From Paenibacillus barengoltzii NBRC 101215 (GTDB taxonomy: Bacteria > Bacillota > Bacilli > Paenibacillales > Paenibacillaceae): a DNA stretch of 64,000 nt. The position numbers and the translations under genes were made by a program. Shown piece by piece: positions 8,053 to 16,550 of this stretch; within the stretch, counting starts at the first letter, position 1, and each line of letters begins with the position of its first letter. Location: contig NZ_BILV01000001.1 of NCBI RefSeq assembly GCF_004000745.1, positions 62,001-126,000 of the forward strand. The letters are read 5' to 3'. Below the pieces are notes generated by a model. It did not search any database and was not told the origin of the DNA. It saw only the letters and a list, made by a program, of their open reading frames with translations.

Positions 8053-9364
8053 GCATCGAGTCTTTCGTGCTTTGTAAAATACCGGCATCCTGCAGCATCC
8101 ATTCGATAAAGCAACCATATCCTGATTTCGGGTCGTTGACGAACACATGAGTCACAGCACCGATGAGCTTGCCGTTCTGAAGAATTGGACTACCGCTCAT
8201 GCCTTGAACGATACCACCGGTCTTCTCCACGAGACGCGGGTCGGTAATGCGAATAACTAATCCTTTCGTTTCCGGTGCACTCTGTTTGGAAACATGGACG
8301 ATTTCGACTTTAAACCGCTCTACACGTTGACCTTCAACGACGGTCAGAATTTCAGCCGGTCCTTCCTTCACTTCTTCTGAAAAAGCGACGGGAATCGGTT
8401 TCTCATAAAGGCTATGCTCTGGATTTTGCGACATCTTCCCGAAGATCCCAAAATTCGTATTGCGTTCGATATTGCCTAGGGTCTTACCTTCTTTGAGAAA
8501 GTGAGCCCGCTTCTCCCCGGGTTCACCGCTTTCGCTCTTGGAGATGGATGTGACGCTGGATTGCAGAATTTGCCCGCTGCCGACGACGATCGGCGTTTGG
8601 GTATTCATATCGGTAATAATGTGACCGAGGGCCCCATAGACGCCGTGATCCGGGGCATAAAACGTCAAGGTGCCGACCCCTGCAGCCGAATCCCGGATAT
8701 ACAAGCCAAGTCTCCAGGCCCGATCCTGCTGATCATATGCTGGATTTAAGGACGTGGTGAGCTCCTTATCGTTCCGCATATAGGTGATCTTAAGAGGCCG
8801 TTGATGTTTGCCAGCTTCAGCGGCAATTTCCGCCACTTCACGAACATCGTGGAGCTTCATTCCGTTAATGTGGGTGATCAAATCACCGGCTTGGATTCCG
8901 GCCGCTTCGCCGGGTGAAACTTTGCCGGTATCCGTTACAACTTGATGATGCCCGACCACTAAGATCCCGGCGGATTTCACCTTGACACCGATGGTTTGTC
9001 CGCCGGGAATCACTTTAAGGTCCGGGATGACATTGACCTTGACGGTCTTTAGAGGAATTTGACCGAATAATTTCATGCGGAGGTTGGCTTCTCCACTCCG
9101 AAGCGACGAAAGCTTGAGCGGATGTCCTAACGATACTTTCATGGATGGGTTCGCTTGCCCGTTGACCATCACTACATCAGGGCGATCTACGCTGACTTCG
9201 GCCTGCACGGGTAAAGCAAATGAAATTTGTGTTCCCTGACCCTGAAACAGGCGTAACTCGTCCGGCAGTACAGGAAGCCGCCCTTCAGCGGCAGACGTGC
9301 CGAGAAAACAAAAGAAGAAGGCAAGAAAAAGACCGAGCATTCGATTCCTGAGGTTCGGGTTCAA
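8033..9364 (-). CDS. spoIVB: SpoIVB peptidase
   Basis: 443-aa serine peptidase of family S55 that is made in the forespore and cleaves SpoIVFA to trigger SigK activation in the mother cell. Seen: N-terminal membrane anchor (about 9-26), a PDZ domain (about 128-205, GxAAGIQAGDLI), and the peptidase domain with probable catalytic H248 (GALGH) and S390 (GMSGSP). The start is a TTG with AAGGGAGCG about 12 nt upstream; the following residues align with the N terminus of B. subtilis SpoIVB. An ATG at 9340 with CAGGA upstream is an alternative. B. subtilis SpoIVB is slightly shorter (426 aa). Confidence 0.95.
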   Translation of the reverse strand: MNPNLRNRMLGLFLAFFFCFLGTSAAEGRLPVLPDELRLFQGQGTQISFALPVQAEVSVDRPDVVMVNGQANPSMKVSLGHPLKLSSLRSGEANLRMKLFGQIPLKTVKVNVIPDLKVIPGGQTIGVKVKSAGILVVGHHQVVTDTGKVSPGEAAGIQAGDLITHINGMKLHDVREVAEIAAEAGKHQRPLKITYMRNDKELTTSLNPAYDQQDRAWRLGLYIRDSAAGVGTLTFYAPDHGVYGALGHIITDMNTQTPIVVGSGQILQSSVTSISKSESGEPGEKRAHFLKEGKTLGNIERNTNFGIFGKMSQNPEHSLYEKPIPVAFSEEVKEGPAEILTVVEGQRVERFKVEIVHVSKQSAPETKGLVIRITDPRLVEKTGGIVQGMSGSPILQNGKLIGAVTHVFVNDPKSGYGCFIEWMLQDAGILQSTKDSMQNLKAS

Positions 9365-9463
9365 TGGCTGTCACGCTCCCTTAGCTTCTTTCGCTTGACG
9401 AAACGGTGGTCGCCAATTGCGTACCTATAAGATACCCCGGGTCAGGTGTTTTATTACTGTCAA

Positions 9464-11203
9464 TCATTGTGCCAGACTTAATAAAACATCCTTTTGTGCC
9501 TGTGCCAGCTTCAGCATTTCTTGGGCATGATGCTGGGTCTTTTCCGTGATTTCTACCCCGCCGAGCATGCGGGCCAGTTCATTCACTCGTCCGGCTTCAT
9601 CTAAGGAAGCAACGCGTGTCATGGTGCGGCCGTCTTCAACGACTTTCTCGATGAGGTACTGCCGATCCGCCATGCAAGCCACCTGCGGCAAATGTGTGAT
9701 GGCGAAAACTTGGCACAATCCAGACAATCGCGACAATTTGTCGGCAATCGACTGAGCGGCCCGTCCGCTGACACCCGTATCCACTTCGTCAAAAATGAGT
9801 ACAGGAACCTGTTCATGCCGGGCAAAGATGCTCTTAAGCGCCAGCATCATGCGGGACAGCTCACCGCCGGATGCAATCTTGCTAAGCGGTCGGAGCGGCT
9901 CTCCGGGATTTGGCGAAATGAGGAATTCAGCATTGTCGATACCGTGTTTGCCGGGACGGATCTTCTTTCCTTCCCATTCCAATCCGTTGGCATCCTCCAT
10001 AAGGCTTAACTTCACTTCCAGAGAGGTCCGACCCATTTGCAGGTCTTTAAGCTCCGCCTCGATCTGGGCCGCGAGTTCAACGGCCTTCTGCTGCCGTACT
10101 GCACTTAGCTCGAAAGCCTGCTTCATCAGCCGCTCGGTTAATTTCTCCCGTTGCACCTGGAGCTGCTCCAGGCGTTCATCCTTATTCTCCAAGGCATCCA
10201 CTTCTTGGCGAATCTTCTCATAATACGCAAGGATCCCTTGAATATCATCACCGTATTTACGGCGCAGCGTAGAGATCAGATCCAGACGTTCTTCGACTTC
10301 TTCCAACCGTTCCGGATTAAACTCGATCCGTTCACGATAATTCCGCAGGCTGAAGGACGCATCCTCCAATTGATAATACGCGGATTGAAGCTGCTCCAGG
10401 AGCGGAGATATTCCCTTGCTGTCGTAAGCCGATACTTCACTTAGCTTCGAGACAGCCTTCGCAATCGCGTCCAGTCCCTGAGGACCGTACAGCAAATCAT
10501 AGGCTTTCGAAATGGACTCCATCATTTTCTCGCTATGGGATAGCTTGACCTTTTCCTCCGCGAGTAATTCATCTTCCCCCGGTTTTAACTCGGCTGCAGA
10601 AATTTCACTCAGCTGAAAACGGTATAAATCAAGCATTTGCAACGCCTGTTGACTGGTATTACGCAGCTCATGATATTCCTTGTCAATCCGTACGAACTCG
10701 GCGTAGGTCGCTTGATAAGCCGCTTTCACCGGATCAATCGCTTCGGCCCCGTAGGCGTCCAGCAATTCTAAATGACGTTCCGGTCGAAGCAGGGTTTGGT
10801 GTTCATGTTGGCCATGCAGGTTGATCAGCTTCTCTCCAACCTCGCGCAGCATCGATAAGTTCACCAGCTGCCCGTTAATGCGGGCTGAGCTCTTGCCTTG
10901 AACGCTGATTTCCCGGCGAATTATTAGAAGCTCTCCGGGGTCGCCCGCGATGCCAAACCCTTCCAGGGTTGTCCAAACCGGATGATCTGCCGGCAGATCG
11001 AAGGAAGCCTCCATCTCGGCTTTATCACAACCATAACGGATTAAATCGGCTGATCCCCTGCCGCCGGCAATTAGGCCCAGGGCATCAATGATGATCGATT
11101 TGCCCGCTCCCGTCTCCCCTGTCAGGACATGAAAACCGGAACCAAATGATACATCAACCGCTTCAACCACTGCCAGATTACGAATGGATAAATGAACCAA
11201 CAT
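9464..11203 (-). CDS. recN: DNA repair protein RecN
   Basis: 579-aa SMC-like ATPase acting early at double-strand breaks. The Walker A motif GETGAGKS lies at about residues 29-36, a long coiled-coil middle (about 160-400) follows, and the C-terminal half-domain has the signature ASGGELSRMMLA and the Walker B region IFDEVDTGVSG. Length matches the family. ATG at 11203 is preceded by GGGGAGGAG. It lies between argR (30 bp upstream) and spoIVB, the usual Bacillales arrangement, and is probably co-transcribed with argR. Confidence 0.97.
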   Translation of the reverse strand: MLVHLSIRNLAVVEAVDVSFGSGFHVLTGETGAGKSIIIDALGLIAGGRGSADLIRYGCDKAEMEASFDLPADHPVWTTLEGFGIAGDPGELLIIRREISVQGKSSARINGQLVNLSMLREVGEKLINLHGQHEHQTLLRPERHLELLDAYGAEAIDPVKAAYQATYAEFVRIDKEYHELRNTSQQALQMLDLYRFQLSEISAAELKPGEDELLAEEKVKLSHSEKMMESISKAYDLLYGPQGLDAIAKAVSKLSEVSAYDSKGISPLLEQLQSAYYQLEDASFSLRNYRERIEFNPERLEEVEERLDLISTLRRKYGDDIQGILAYYEKIRQEVDALENKDERLEQLQVQREKLTERLMKQAFELSAVRQQKAVELAAQIEAELKDLQMGRTSLEVKLSLMEDANGLEWEGKKIRPGKHGIDNAEFLISPNPGEPLRPLSKIASGGELSRMMLALKSIFARHEQVPVLIFDEVDTGVSGRAAQSIADKLSRLSGLCQVFAITHLPQVACMADRQYLIEKVVEDGRTMTRVASLDEAGRVNELARMLGGVEITEKTQHHAQEMLKLAQAQKDVLLSLAQ

Positions 11204-11233
11204 CCGGGCACTCCTCCCCTACTCCCAAATCAA

Positions 11234-11683
11234 TTAAGATATGTATCCCATGATCTGATCAATCAAATACCGGCTATAGTCCTCGTTGCGACAGATCAGC
11301 AAGATGGTGTCATCACCGCAAATCGTGCCAAGCAGATCCGGCCATTCCATATTGTCCAGCAGCACGGCTACCGCATTCGCAGTCCCCGGAAGACACTTCA
11401 TCACAACCAAATTGCCGGTATAGTCGATATGCACGAAGCTGTCGACCAGCGCTCGCTGCAGCTTCTGCACCGGATTATAACGTTGAGCCGTCGGCATGGA
11501 ATACTTGTATCTTCCGTCGTCTGTTGGCACCTTAATCAGCATTAATTCCTTAATGTCGCGGGAGACCGTCGCCTGAGTGACTTGATACCCCGCCTCGCGT
11601 AATGCTTCTACCAGTTCATCTTGAGTCTCGATTTCCCTGGCCGAAATAATTTCCCTTATCTTGATATGTCTATGCCCTTTCAT
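11234..11683 (-). CDS. argR: Arginine repressor ArgR/AhrC
   Basis: 149-aa arginine-dependent regulator that represses arginine biosynthesis and activates catabolism. The N-terminal winged helix (about 1-70) holds the recognition helix ATVSRDIKEL; the C-terminal hexamerisation domain carries the arginine-binding motif GTICGDDT. I chose ATG at 11683 because GGAGGGCAGA precedes it; a start four codons earlier has no ribosome binding site. Three phased TATTTAT repeats lie 29-55 bp upstream and could be its own operator. Confidence 0.95.
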   Translation of the reverse strand: MKGHRHIKIREIISAREIETQDELVEALREAGYQVTQATVSRDIKELMLIKVPTDDGRYKYSMPTAQRYNPVQKLQRALVDSFVHIDYTGNLVVMKCLPGTANAVAVLLDNMEWPDLLGTICGDDTILLICRNEDYSRYLIDQIMGYIS

Positions 11684-11711
11684 TCTGCCCTCCATTAGCC
11701 CTGCATGATCG

Positions 11712-11738
11712 TATTTATTCTTATTTATCAGTATTTAT
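11712..11738. promoter_or_regulatory. Three 10-bp-phased TATTTAT repeats upstream of argR
   Basis: TATTTAT occurs at 11712-11718, 11722-11728 and 11732-11738, with exactly 10 bp between starts, so all copies face the same side of the helix. On the coding strand the third copy reads GAATAAATA, matching the GAATWWWWA part of ARG-box half sites. A role as the ArgR autoregulatory operator is inferred. Confidence 0.5.
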
Positions 11739-11742
11739 CGGT

Positions 11743-12222
11743 TTAGGCGGATTCATCTTCTTCGTTATCGTCTGTCGTTAGGGATATGACCTTCAGCTCT
11801 CCTTGCTCCGGATCCACGTACAACACGCCGGCACACTCCGGATATAACAGCAGGAACGGCAACAGGTCCCGGCGCAAACCGCTACCCGTCCATTCCACCG
11901 GGCGGCGCTCTCGCGCAGTTCTAACGAGATAGAATTCCCCATTCTTGACTGCAATATAGTCAATAAACAGACGGCTGTGCAGAAGTTCTCCGTCCACACG
12001 GAAGGTGAGCGGAACTTTCAGTTTATCGCTGACGACTTCATACCCTGCTTCTTCCAGCATGTCCACCGCAGGGTGCTCTATAATCTCCTCATTCATCTCA
12101 AATCCGATGCCGGATCGTAAAGTAAACGGCTTGCGGACCCAGGAACGAAAACCGCGGTATAGCAAATACGCGCCGATTCCCGCGATCACGATCATCAGAA
12201 GACCGTCCGAATAAGCTCCCAC
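11743..12222 (-). CDS. Unrecognised membrane-anchored protein between tlyA and argR
   Basis: About 159 aa, family not recognised. One N-terminal membrane segment (LLMIVIAGIGAYLLYRGF) is followed by a soluble alpha/beta domain of about 110 residues. Within it, a helix (HPAVDMLEEAGYEVV), a hairpin and the strands LFIDYIAVKNGEFYLVRTAR resemble the core order of restriction-endonuclease-like (NERD-type) folds, but the usual E-x-K is V-R-T, so an enzyme is doubtful. The start is uncertain: GTG at 12222 has GATGAGGTGATATC upstream; a longer frame reaches 12282. It ends acidic (DDNEEDESA) and stops 59 bp before argR. Confidence 0.6.
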   Translation of the reverse strand: MGAYSDGLLMIVIAGIGAYLLYRGFRSWVRKPFTLRSGIGFEMNEEIIEHPAVDMLEEAGYEVVSDKLKVPLTFRVDGELLHSRLFIDYIAVKNGEFYLVRTARERRPVEWTGSGLRRDLLPFLLLYPECAGVLYVDPEQGELKVISLTTDDNEEDESA

Positions 12223-12366
12223 CGATATCACCTCATCCCTTATTTCGACGCTTCTGCGATGAGCTCCTGTCTTGAGAAGCACAAAATTTAGAAGGGAATG
12301 TGGACAACATCACGGTTTTGATTCCATTATAGGGAACAAGCGTTCGATTTGCAAGATGCTCCAATG

Positions 12367-12391
12367 AAAAAAGACCCATCACTTGGATGGG
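12367..12391 (-). terminator. Terminator overlapping the tlyA stop codon
   Basis: Minus-strand stem CCCATC / GATGGG with a 5-nt loop and a TCTTTTTT tail. The stem includes the last codons and the TGA of tlyA. Confidence 0.75.
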
Positions 12392-13242
12392 CCTCCTGTA
12401 AAAGTGTTTGATGCTTCATGAACCACGCTGGCCGCCAGCTCGCGGATCCGGGTAAACTGATCCACATCTAGCTCCCCTGCTGCACCAGCCGCAGCTTCCT
12501 CTTCCAATTGGAGATGAGCTAAAAATTCGATGTTCCCTTCCCCGCCGGTAATTGGAGAGAAGGTTAATCCAGCCACTTCGTAGCCTTGCTCCACCGCAAA
12601 GCTCAGCACCGTCTCTAACACTTCCTGATGTACTTTGGGATCGCGGACGACTCCCGATTTGCCAACCTTCTCACGCCCCGCCTCAAATTGCGGTTTGATG
12701 AGCGCAGCGATGTCCGCCGGCCGCTTCAATAACGCAAGGAGCGGCGGCAAAATGATTTTTAGCGAAATAAAGGAAACGTCGATACTGGCAAAATCCGGCG
12801 TAGGACCGTCTAAATCCTGCGGGGTCATATAACGGAAGTTGGTGCGTTCCTTAACGTTCACCCGCGGATCGTTACGCAGCGACCAATCCAGCTGATTGTA
12901 TCCCACGTCAATCGCGTACACATACTCCGCGCCGTGCTGTAAAGCGCAATCCGTAAATCCGCCGGTTGACGATCCAATATCCAGCATCGTTCGACCGGTC
13001 AGATCCAGGTTAAACTGCTTAATTGCTTTTTCCAGCTTAAGTCCGCCCCGGCTGACATAGGGATGAATCGCACCCTTGACGGACAACACCGTGTCCCGAG
13101 GAATCTTCGTCCCCGCCTTCTCGATCCGCTCTTGTCCGCCAAACACCAGTCCGGCCATGATCGCCGCTTTCGCTTTTTCTCTGCTGTCAAAATACCCCTG
13201 CTCCACAAGCAGGACGTCTACGCGTTCCTTGGAAACCGACAT
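12379..13242 (-). CDS. tlyA: TlyA family 2'-O-methyltransferase / hemolysin-like protein
   Basis: 287 aa, homologue of B. subtilis YqxC and mycobacterial TlyA, which methylates cytidine 2'-OH groups in rRNA. An S4 RNA-binding domain (about 6-66) precedes an FtsJ-like methyltransferase domain with the S-adenosylmethionine motif LDIGSSTGGFTDCAL (about 87-101) and YAIDVGYNQLDW. It starts 12 bp after the dxs stop, so it belongs to the isoprenoid operon. rRNA methylation is inferred from the family; the hemolysin label is historical. Confidence 0.92.
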   Translation of the reverse strand: MSVSKERVDVLLVEQGYFDSREKAKAAIMAGLVFGGQERIEKAGTKIPRDTVLSVKGAIHPYVSRGGLKLEKAIKQFNLDLTGRTMLDIGSSTGGFTDCALQHGAEYVYAIDVGYNQLDWSLRNDPRVNVKERTNFRYMTPQDLDGPTPDFASIDVSFISLKIILPPLLALLKRPADIAALIKPQFEAGREKVGKSGVVRDPKVHQEVLETVLSFAVEQGYEVAGLTFSPITGGEGNIEFLAHLQLEEEAAAGAAGELDVDQFTRIRELAASVVHEASNTFTGGPSK

Positions 13243-13254
13243 GCCAATCTCCCG

Positions 13255-15165
13255 TCAATAATTTACTTTCTTGCCGAGCGTCAAATGTTGTTCGCTCCGC
13301 AGCTTGTGCACCTCACGAACAACGTTCTCAGCCGTCAAGCCGACTTCTTCCAATTGCTCCTTGATGCTGCCGTGCTCGATGAACCGGTCGGGTACTCCCA
13401 TCAATCGGATGTCCAGACCCGTAATTCCTTGCTCCGCATAGAATTCCAGGATCGCACTCCCCAAGCTTCCCGCTTGCGACGCTTCCTCCAGCACGATCAT
13501 TGTTCCACTGCTTTGCGCCAGTTGAACCAGCATCTCTCGGTCGAGCGGCTTTAAGAATCTGGCGTTAACCACCGCAGCAGACACGCCTTCCCGCTTGAGT
13601 CTTTCCGCCACTTCCTCGGCAACCTGTACCATCGGGCCAACCGCAACGATCGTCAGGTTGTCGCCTTCCCGCAGCAGCTCCCATGTTCCGATCGGAATCG
13701 GCACAAGCTCTTTGTCTAACGGAACCCCAGGGACGTTAATCCGCGGATAGCGGTATGCAATCGGCCCGTCGTTATATTCCAGTGCCGTCTTCATCATGTG
13801 GCGCAATTCATTTTCATCCTTCGGCATCATGAGAACGATATTCGGAATATGACGCATAAAAGCGATATCGTAAACCCCTTGGTGGGTTTCCCCGTCCGCT
13901 CCTACGAATCCAGCCCGGTCGATCGCGAACATGACGTTGGCGTTCTGACGGCAAATATCATGCACGATCTGGTCGTAAGCCCGCTGCATGAACGTGGAAT
14001 ATACCGCATAAACCGGCTTCAAGCCTTCCATCGCCATGGCAGCGCACATCGTCGCGGCATGCTGCTCAGCGATCCCCACGTCAATCATGCGGCCCGGAAA
14101 ACGTTCACCGAATTTCACCAATCCGGAACCGCCTGGCATCGCTGGAGTGACGGCCACGATCCGTTCATCCTGTTCGGCCAGCTCAATCAAGGTCTGTCCG
14201 AACACCTCCGTATACATCGGGTTCCCAACAGCCTTTAACAATTGGCCGGATTCAATTTTGTACGGCGTGATACCATGCCATTTATGCGAATCCTGTTCTG
14301 CCGGAGTATAACCTTTGCCCTTGGTCGTCAGCACATGCACCAACACTGGTCCGCTGACGTTATTCGCCTGCTTGAAGGCATCAATAAGACCCGGCAAGTC
14401 ATGGCCATCGACTGGTCCCAGGTACTTGAATCCGAGCTCTTCAAATAAGACGCCGGATACCATCAAATACTTCAGGCTGTCCTTCACCCGCTCCACAGTT
14501 TTGGCAACTTTGCCGCCGATGGCCGGGATTTTCTTCAGCAGCTGTTCCACTTCGTCTTTGGCCCGCAGGTAATTGCGGTCCGAACGAATTTTGGTCAAGT
14601 AATTATGCAAGGCTCCAACGTTTGGCGCGATCGACATTTCATTGTCGTTCAAAACTACCATCAAATCTTTCTTCTCATGGCCGATATGATTCAGCGCTTC
14701 AAATGCCATCCCGCCGGTTAACGCACCGTCCCCAATGATCGCAATTACGCGGTTCGATTCGCCCTTCATGTCTCGGGCCAGCGCCATCCCCATGGCCGCG
14801 GAGAGGGAGGTGCTGCTGTGCCCTGCTTCCCACACGTCATGCACGCTCTCGCTTCGTTTGACGAATCCGCATAATCCCCGATGTTTACGAAGCGTGTCGA
14901 ACTGGTCCTTCCGTCCGGTTAAGATTTTATGTACATAGGCTTGGTGTCCTACGTCAAAGATGAGTTTATCCTGCGGACTGTTGTAGCAATAATGCAGGGC
15001 GATCGTCAGTTCCACCACGCCCAAATTCGATGCCAAATGCCCGCCGGTGACCGACAGCTTCTCAATCAAGAACTGACGGATCTCCTCAGCGAGCGGCGTC
15101 AATTGCTCCAGGGACAAGTTTTTCAGATCGGCAGGCTCATGTATTTGCGAAAGCAGCACAGCCAT
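13255..15165 (-). CDS. dxs: 1-deoxy-D-xylulose-5-phosphate synthase
   Basis: 636-aa thiamine-diphosphate enzyme that condenses pyruvate and glyceraldehyde 3-phosphate, the first step of the MEP isoprenoid route. The thiamine-binding region [16 protein letters not shown], the early [15 protein letters not shown] segment, the central pyrimidine-binding domain (GIAEQHA) and the C-terminal transketolase domain are all present at usual length. The start at 15165 has AGGAAAGCGGGGA upstream; the longer frame to 15204 lacks a site. It lies downstream of ispA with a 177-bp gap in which I see no gene. Confidence 0.97.
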   Translation of the reverse strand: MAVLLSQIHEPADLKNLSLEQLTPLAEEIRQFLIEKLSVTGGHLASNLGVVELTIALHYCYNSPQDKLIFDVGHQAYVHKILTGRKDQFDTLRKHRGLCGFVKRSESVHDVWEAGHSSTSLSAAMGMALARDMKGESNRVIAIIGDGALTGGMAFEALNHIGHEKKDLMVVLNDNEMSIAPNVGALHNYLTKIRSDRNYLRAKDEVEQLLKKIPAIGGKVAKTVERVKDSLKYLMVSGVLFEELGFKYLGPVDGHDLPGLIDAFKQANNVSGPVLVHVLTTKGKGYTPAEQDSHKWHGITPYKIESGQLLKAVGNPMYTEVFGQTLIELAEQDERIVAVTPAMPGGSGLVKFGERFPGRMIDVGIAEQHAATMCAAMAMEGLKPVYAVYSTFMQRAYDQIVHDICRQNANVMFAIDRAGFVGADGETHQGVYDIAFMRHIPNIVLMMPKDENELRHMMKTALEYNDGPIAYRYPRINVPGVPLDKELVPIPIGTWELLREGDNLTIVAVGPMVQVAEEVAERLKREGVSAAVVNARFLKPLDREMLVQLAQSSGTMIVLEEASQAGSLGSAILEFYAEQGITGLDIRLMGVPDRFIEHGSIKEQLEEVGLTAENVVREVHKLRSEQHLTLGKKVNY

Positions 15166-15342
15166 TCCCCGCTTTCCTAAATGTATGGTTCCAAAAGCCG
15201 ACATCCAAGTCCGGCCTTTTCTTACACTTGTTGATAATAGCCTTCATTATACCATATGTCATCGCGATGTCGAAATCACTTACGGCAGATACGTAAGTCA
15301 TTTTTCCCTGATTTCGACCAACACCTCGATGAGACAAATACG

Positions 15343-16257
15343 TTAATGATCCCGGCGAAGCAACAGATCCGCAATCTCCAGCAGCCGCTGCGGATGCGGA
15401 ATCGCTCCGTCTTGTAACGCCTGCTTCGCCTCACTCGTCAGCCGTTCGACTTCCGCTTGGGAAGCCTCGATGCCGATAAAGTAAGGGTAAGTCACCTTCT
15501 GTTGGATGACATCGCTTTGCGTTTTTTTGCCGAGTTTGCTTTCGTCCCCGATCAGATCCAGGATGTCGTCCTGAATTTGAAACGCATGCCCCAGCGCCCG
15601 TCCATACCGTTCCAATGCCTCAAGCTGCTTCGTATTTCCCGAAGCGATATGTCCGCCTGCTCTGACTGAAAATACGATCAGATCTCCGGTTTTGTGCTCA
15701 TGGATGTAGCGCAGCTGGTCGAGATCGGTCACTCCCTGCTCGCCTTGCATGTCGGCCACTTGGCCGCCCACCATGCCGCCCGGCCCGGCAAATCGCGATA
15801 ATTCCTCCACGATCGCCAGCGCCGACTCCGCCGACACCCCTTGCTGGCGGCTCGCTTGAACCACGCTGTAAAAAGCATGCGTTAACAGCCCATCCCCGGC
15901 CAAAATGGCCATCGCTTCCCCAAACACTTTGTGGTTCGTCGGTTTTCCGCGACGAAAGTCATCATTGTCCAAGGCCGGGAGATCGTCATGGATCAGCGAG
16001 TACGTATGTACCATTTCCACGGCGCAGGCGACGGGCATTGCCGCATCTCGGCTGCCGCCGAGCGCCTCCGCCGCAGCCACGACGAGCAGCGGCCGAAGCC
16101 GTTTCCCACCCGCCATCAGCGAATAATCCATCGCCTGACTTAGCGTTTCCGGCACGTTCCATACCGCCGGAAGGCTGGAGGACAAGCGCGTGGACACGGC
16201 TTCAGCAATCTCCTTCATATATGCCTCTATCGATAAATGCTGCTGCAACAAGATCAC
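15343..16257 (-). CDS. ispA: Farnesyl/geranylgeranyl diphosphate synthase (IspA type)
   Basis: 304-aa short-chain trans-prenyltransferase that condenses isopentenyl diphosphate with allylic primers. The first Asp-rich motif, DDLPALDNDD, has the two-residue insert typical of bacterial FPP synthases, and the second is DDILD. GKRLRP near residue 52 binds diphosphate. The start is GTG, overlapping a GAAGAGAG site, 8 bp after the xseB stop. In Bacillales this position encodes IspA (YqiD). Chain length (C15 likely) is inferred. Confidence 0.95.
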   Translation of the reverse strand: MILLQQHLSIEAYMKEIAEAVSTRLSSSLPAVWNVPETLSQAMDYSLMAGGKRLRPLLVVAAAEALGGSRDAAMPVACAVEMVHTYSLIHDDLPALDNDDFRRGKPTNHKVFGEAMAILAGDGLLTHAFYSVVQASRQQGVSAESALAIVEELSRFAGPGGMVGGQVADMQGEQGVTDLDQLRYIHEHKTGDLIVFSVRAGGHIASGNTKQLEALERYGRALGHAFQIQDDILDLIGDESKLGKKTQSDVIQQKVTYPYFIGIEASQAEVERLTSEAKQALQDGAIPHPQRLLEIADLLLRRDH

Positions 16258-16265
16258 CGCTCTCT

Positions 16266-16550
16266 TCAGAAGTCCGAACTATCACTTAGCGGCGGCTGAA
16301 ACGGCTGCTTCTCCACCGCCCCGTCTTCTTCTACGATCATTTCGATCTTTCGTTCCACTTGTGCCAGCTTTTGACCGCAGATTTGCGAGAGCCGCATGCC
16401 CTGCTGAAACAGGTCAATCGCTTTCTCCAACGGCACATCTCCGCGCTCCAGCTGAGACACGATATCCTCCAACTGGTTCATCGCATCTTCGAAATTAAGT
16501 TCAGCTTGCTGCGCGTCTGCTGCATTAAGCTTGGCTTCCTGTTCCTTCAT
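16266..16550 (-). CDS. xseB: Exodeoxyribonuclease VII small subunit
   Basis: 94 aa; two-helix small subunit with the family motif LEDIVSQLERGDVPLEKAI. It assembles in several copies around each XseA to form the exonuclease that degrades single-stranded DNA to oligonucleotides. Its start overlaps the last 26 bp of xseA, which suggests translational coupling. The C-terminal tail beyond about residue 70 is acidic and Pro-rich, as is common in Paenibacillaceae. Confidence 0.93.
   Translation of the reverse strand: MKEQEAKLNAADAQQAELNFEDAMNQLEDIVSQLERGDVPLEKAIDLFQQGMRLSQICGQKLAQVERKIEMIVEEDGAVEKQPFQPPLSDSSDF

Noticed and set aside
7873-8148. Open frame of about 90 codons across the spo0A-spoIVB gap
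   Set aside because: It runs through the spoIVB terminator and Spo0A boxes, with low-complexity content and no ribosome site.
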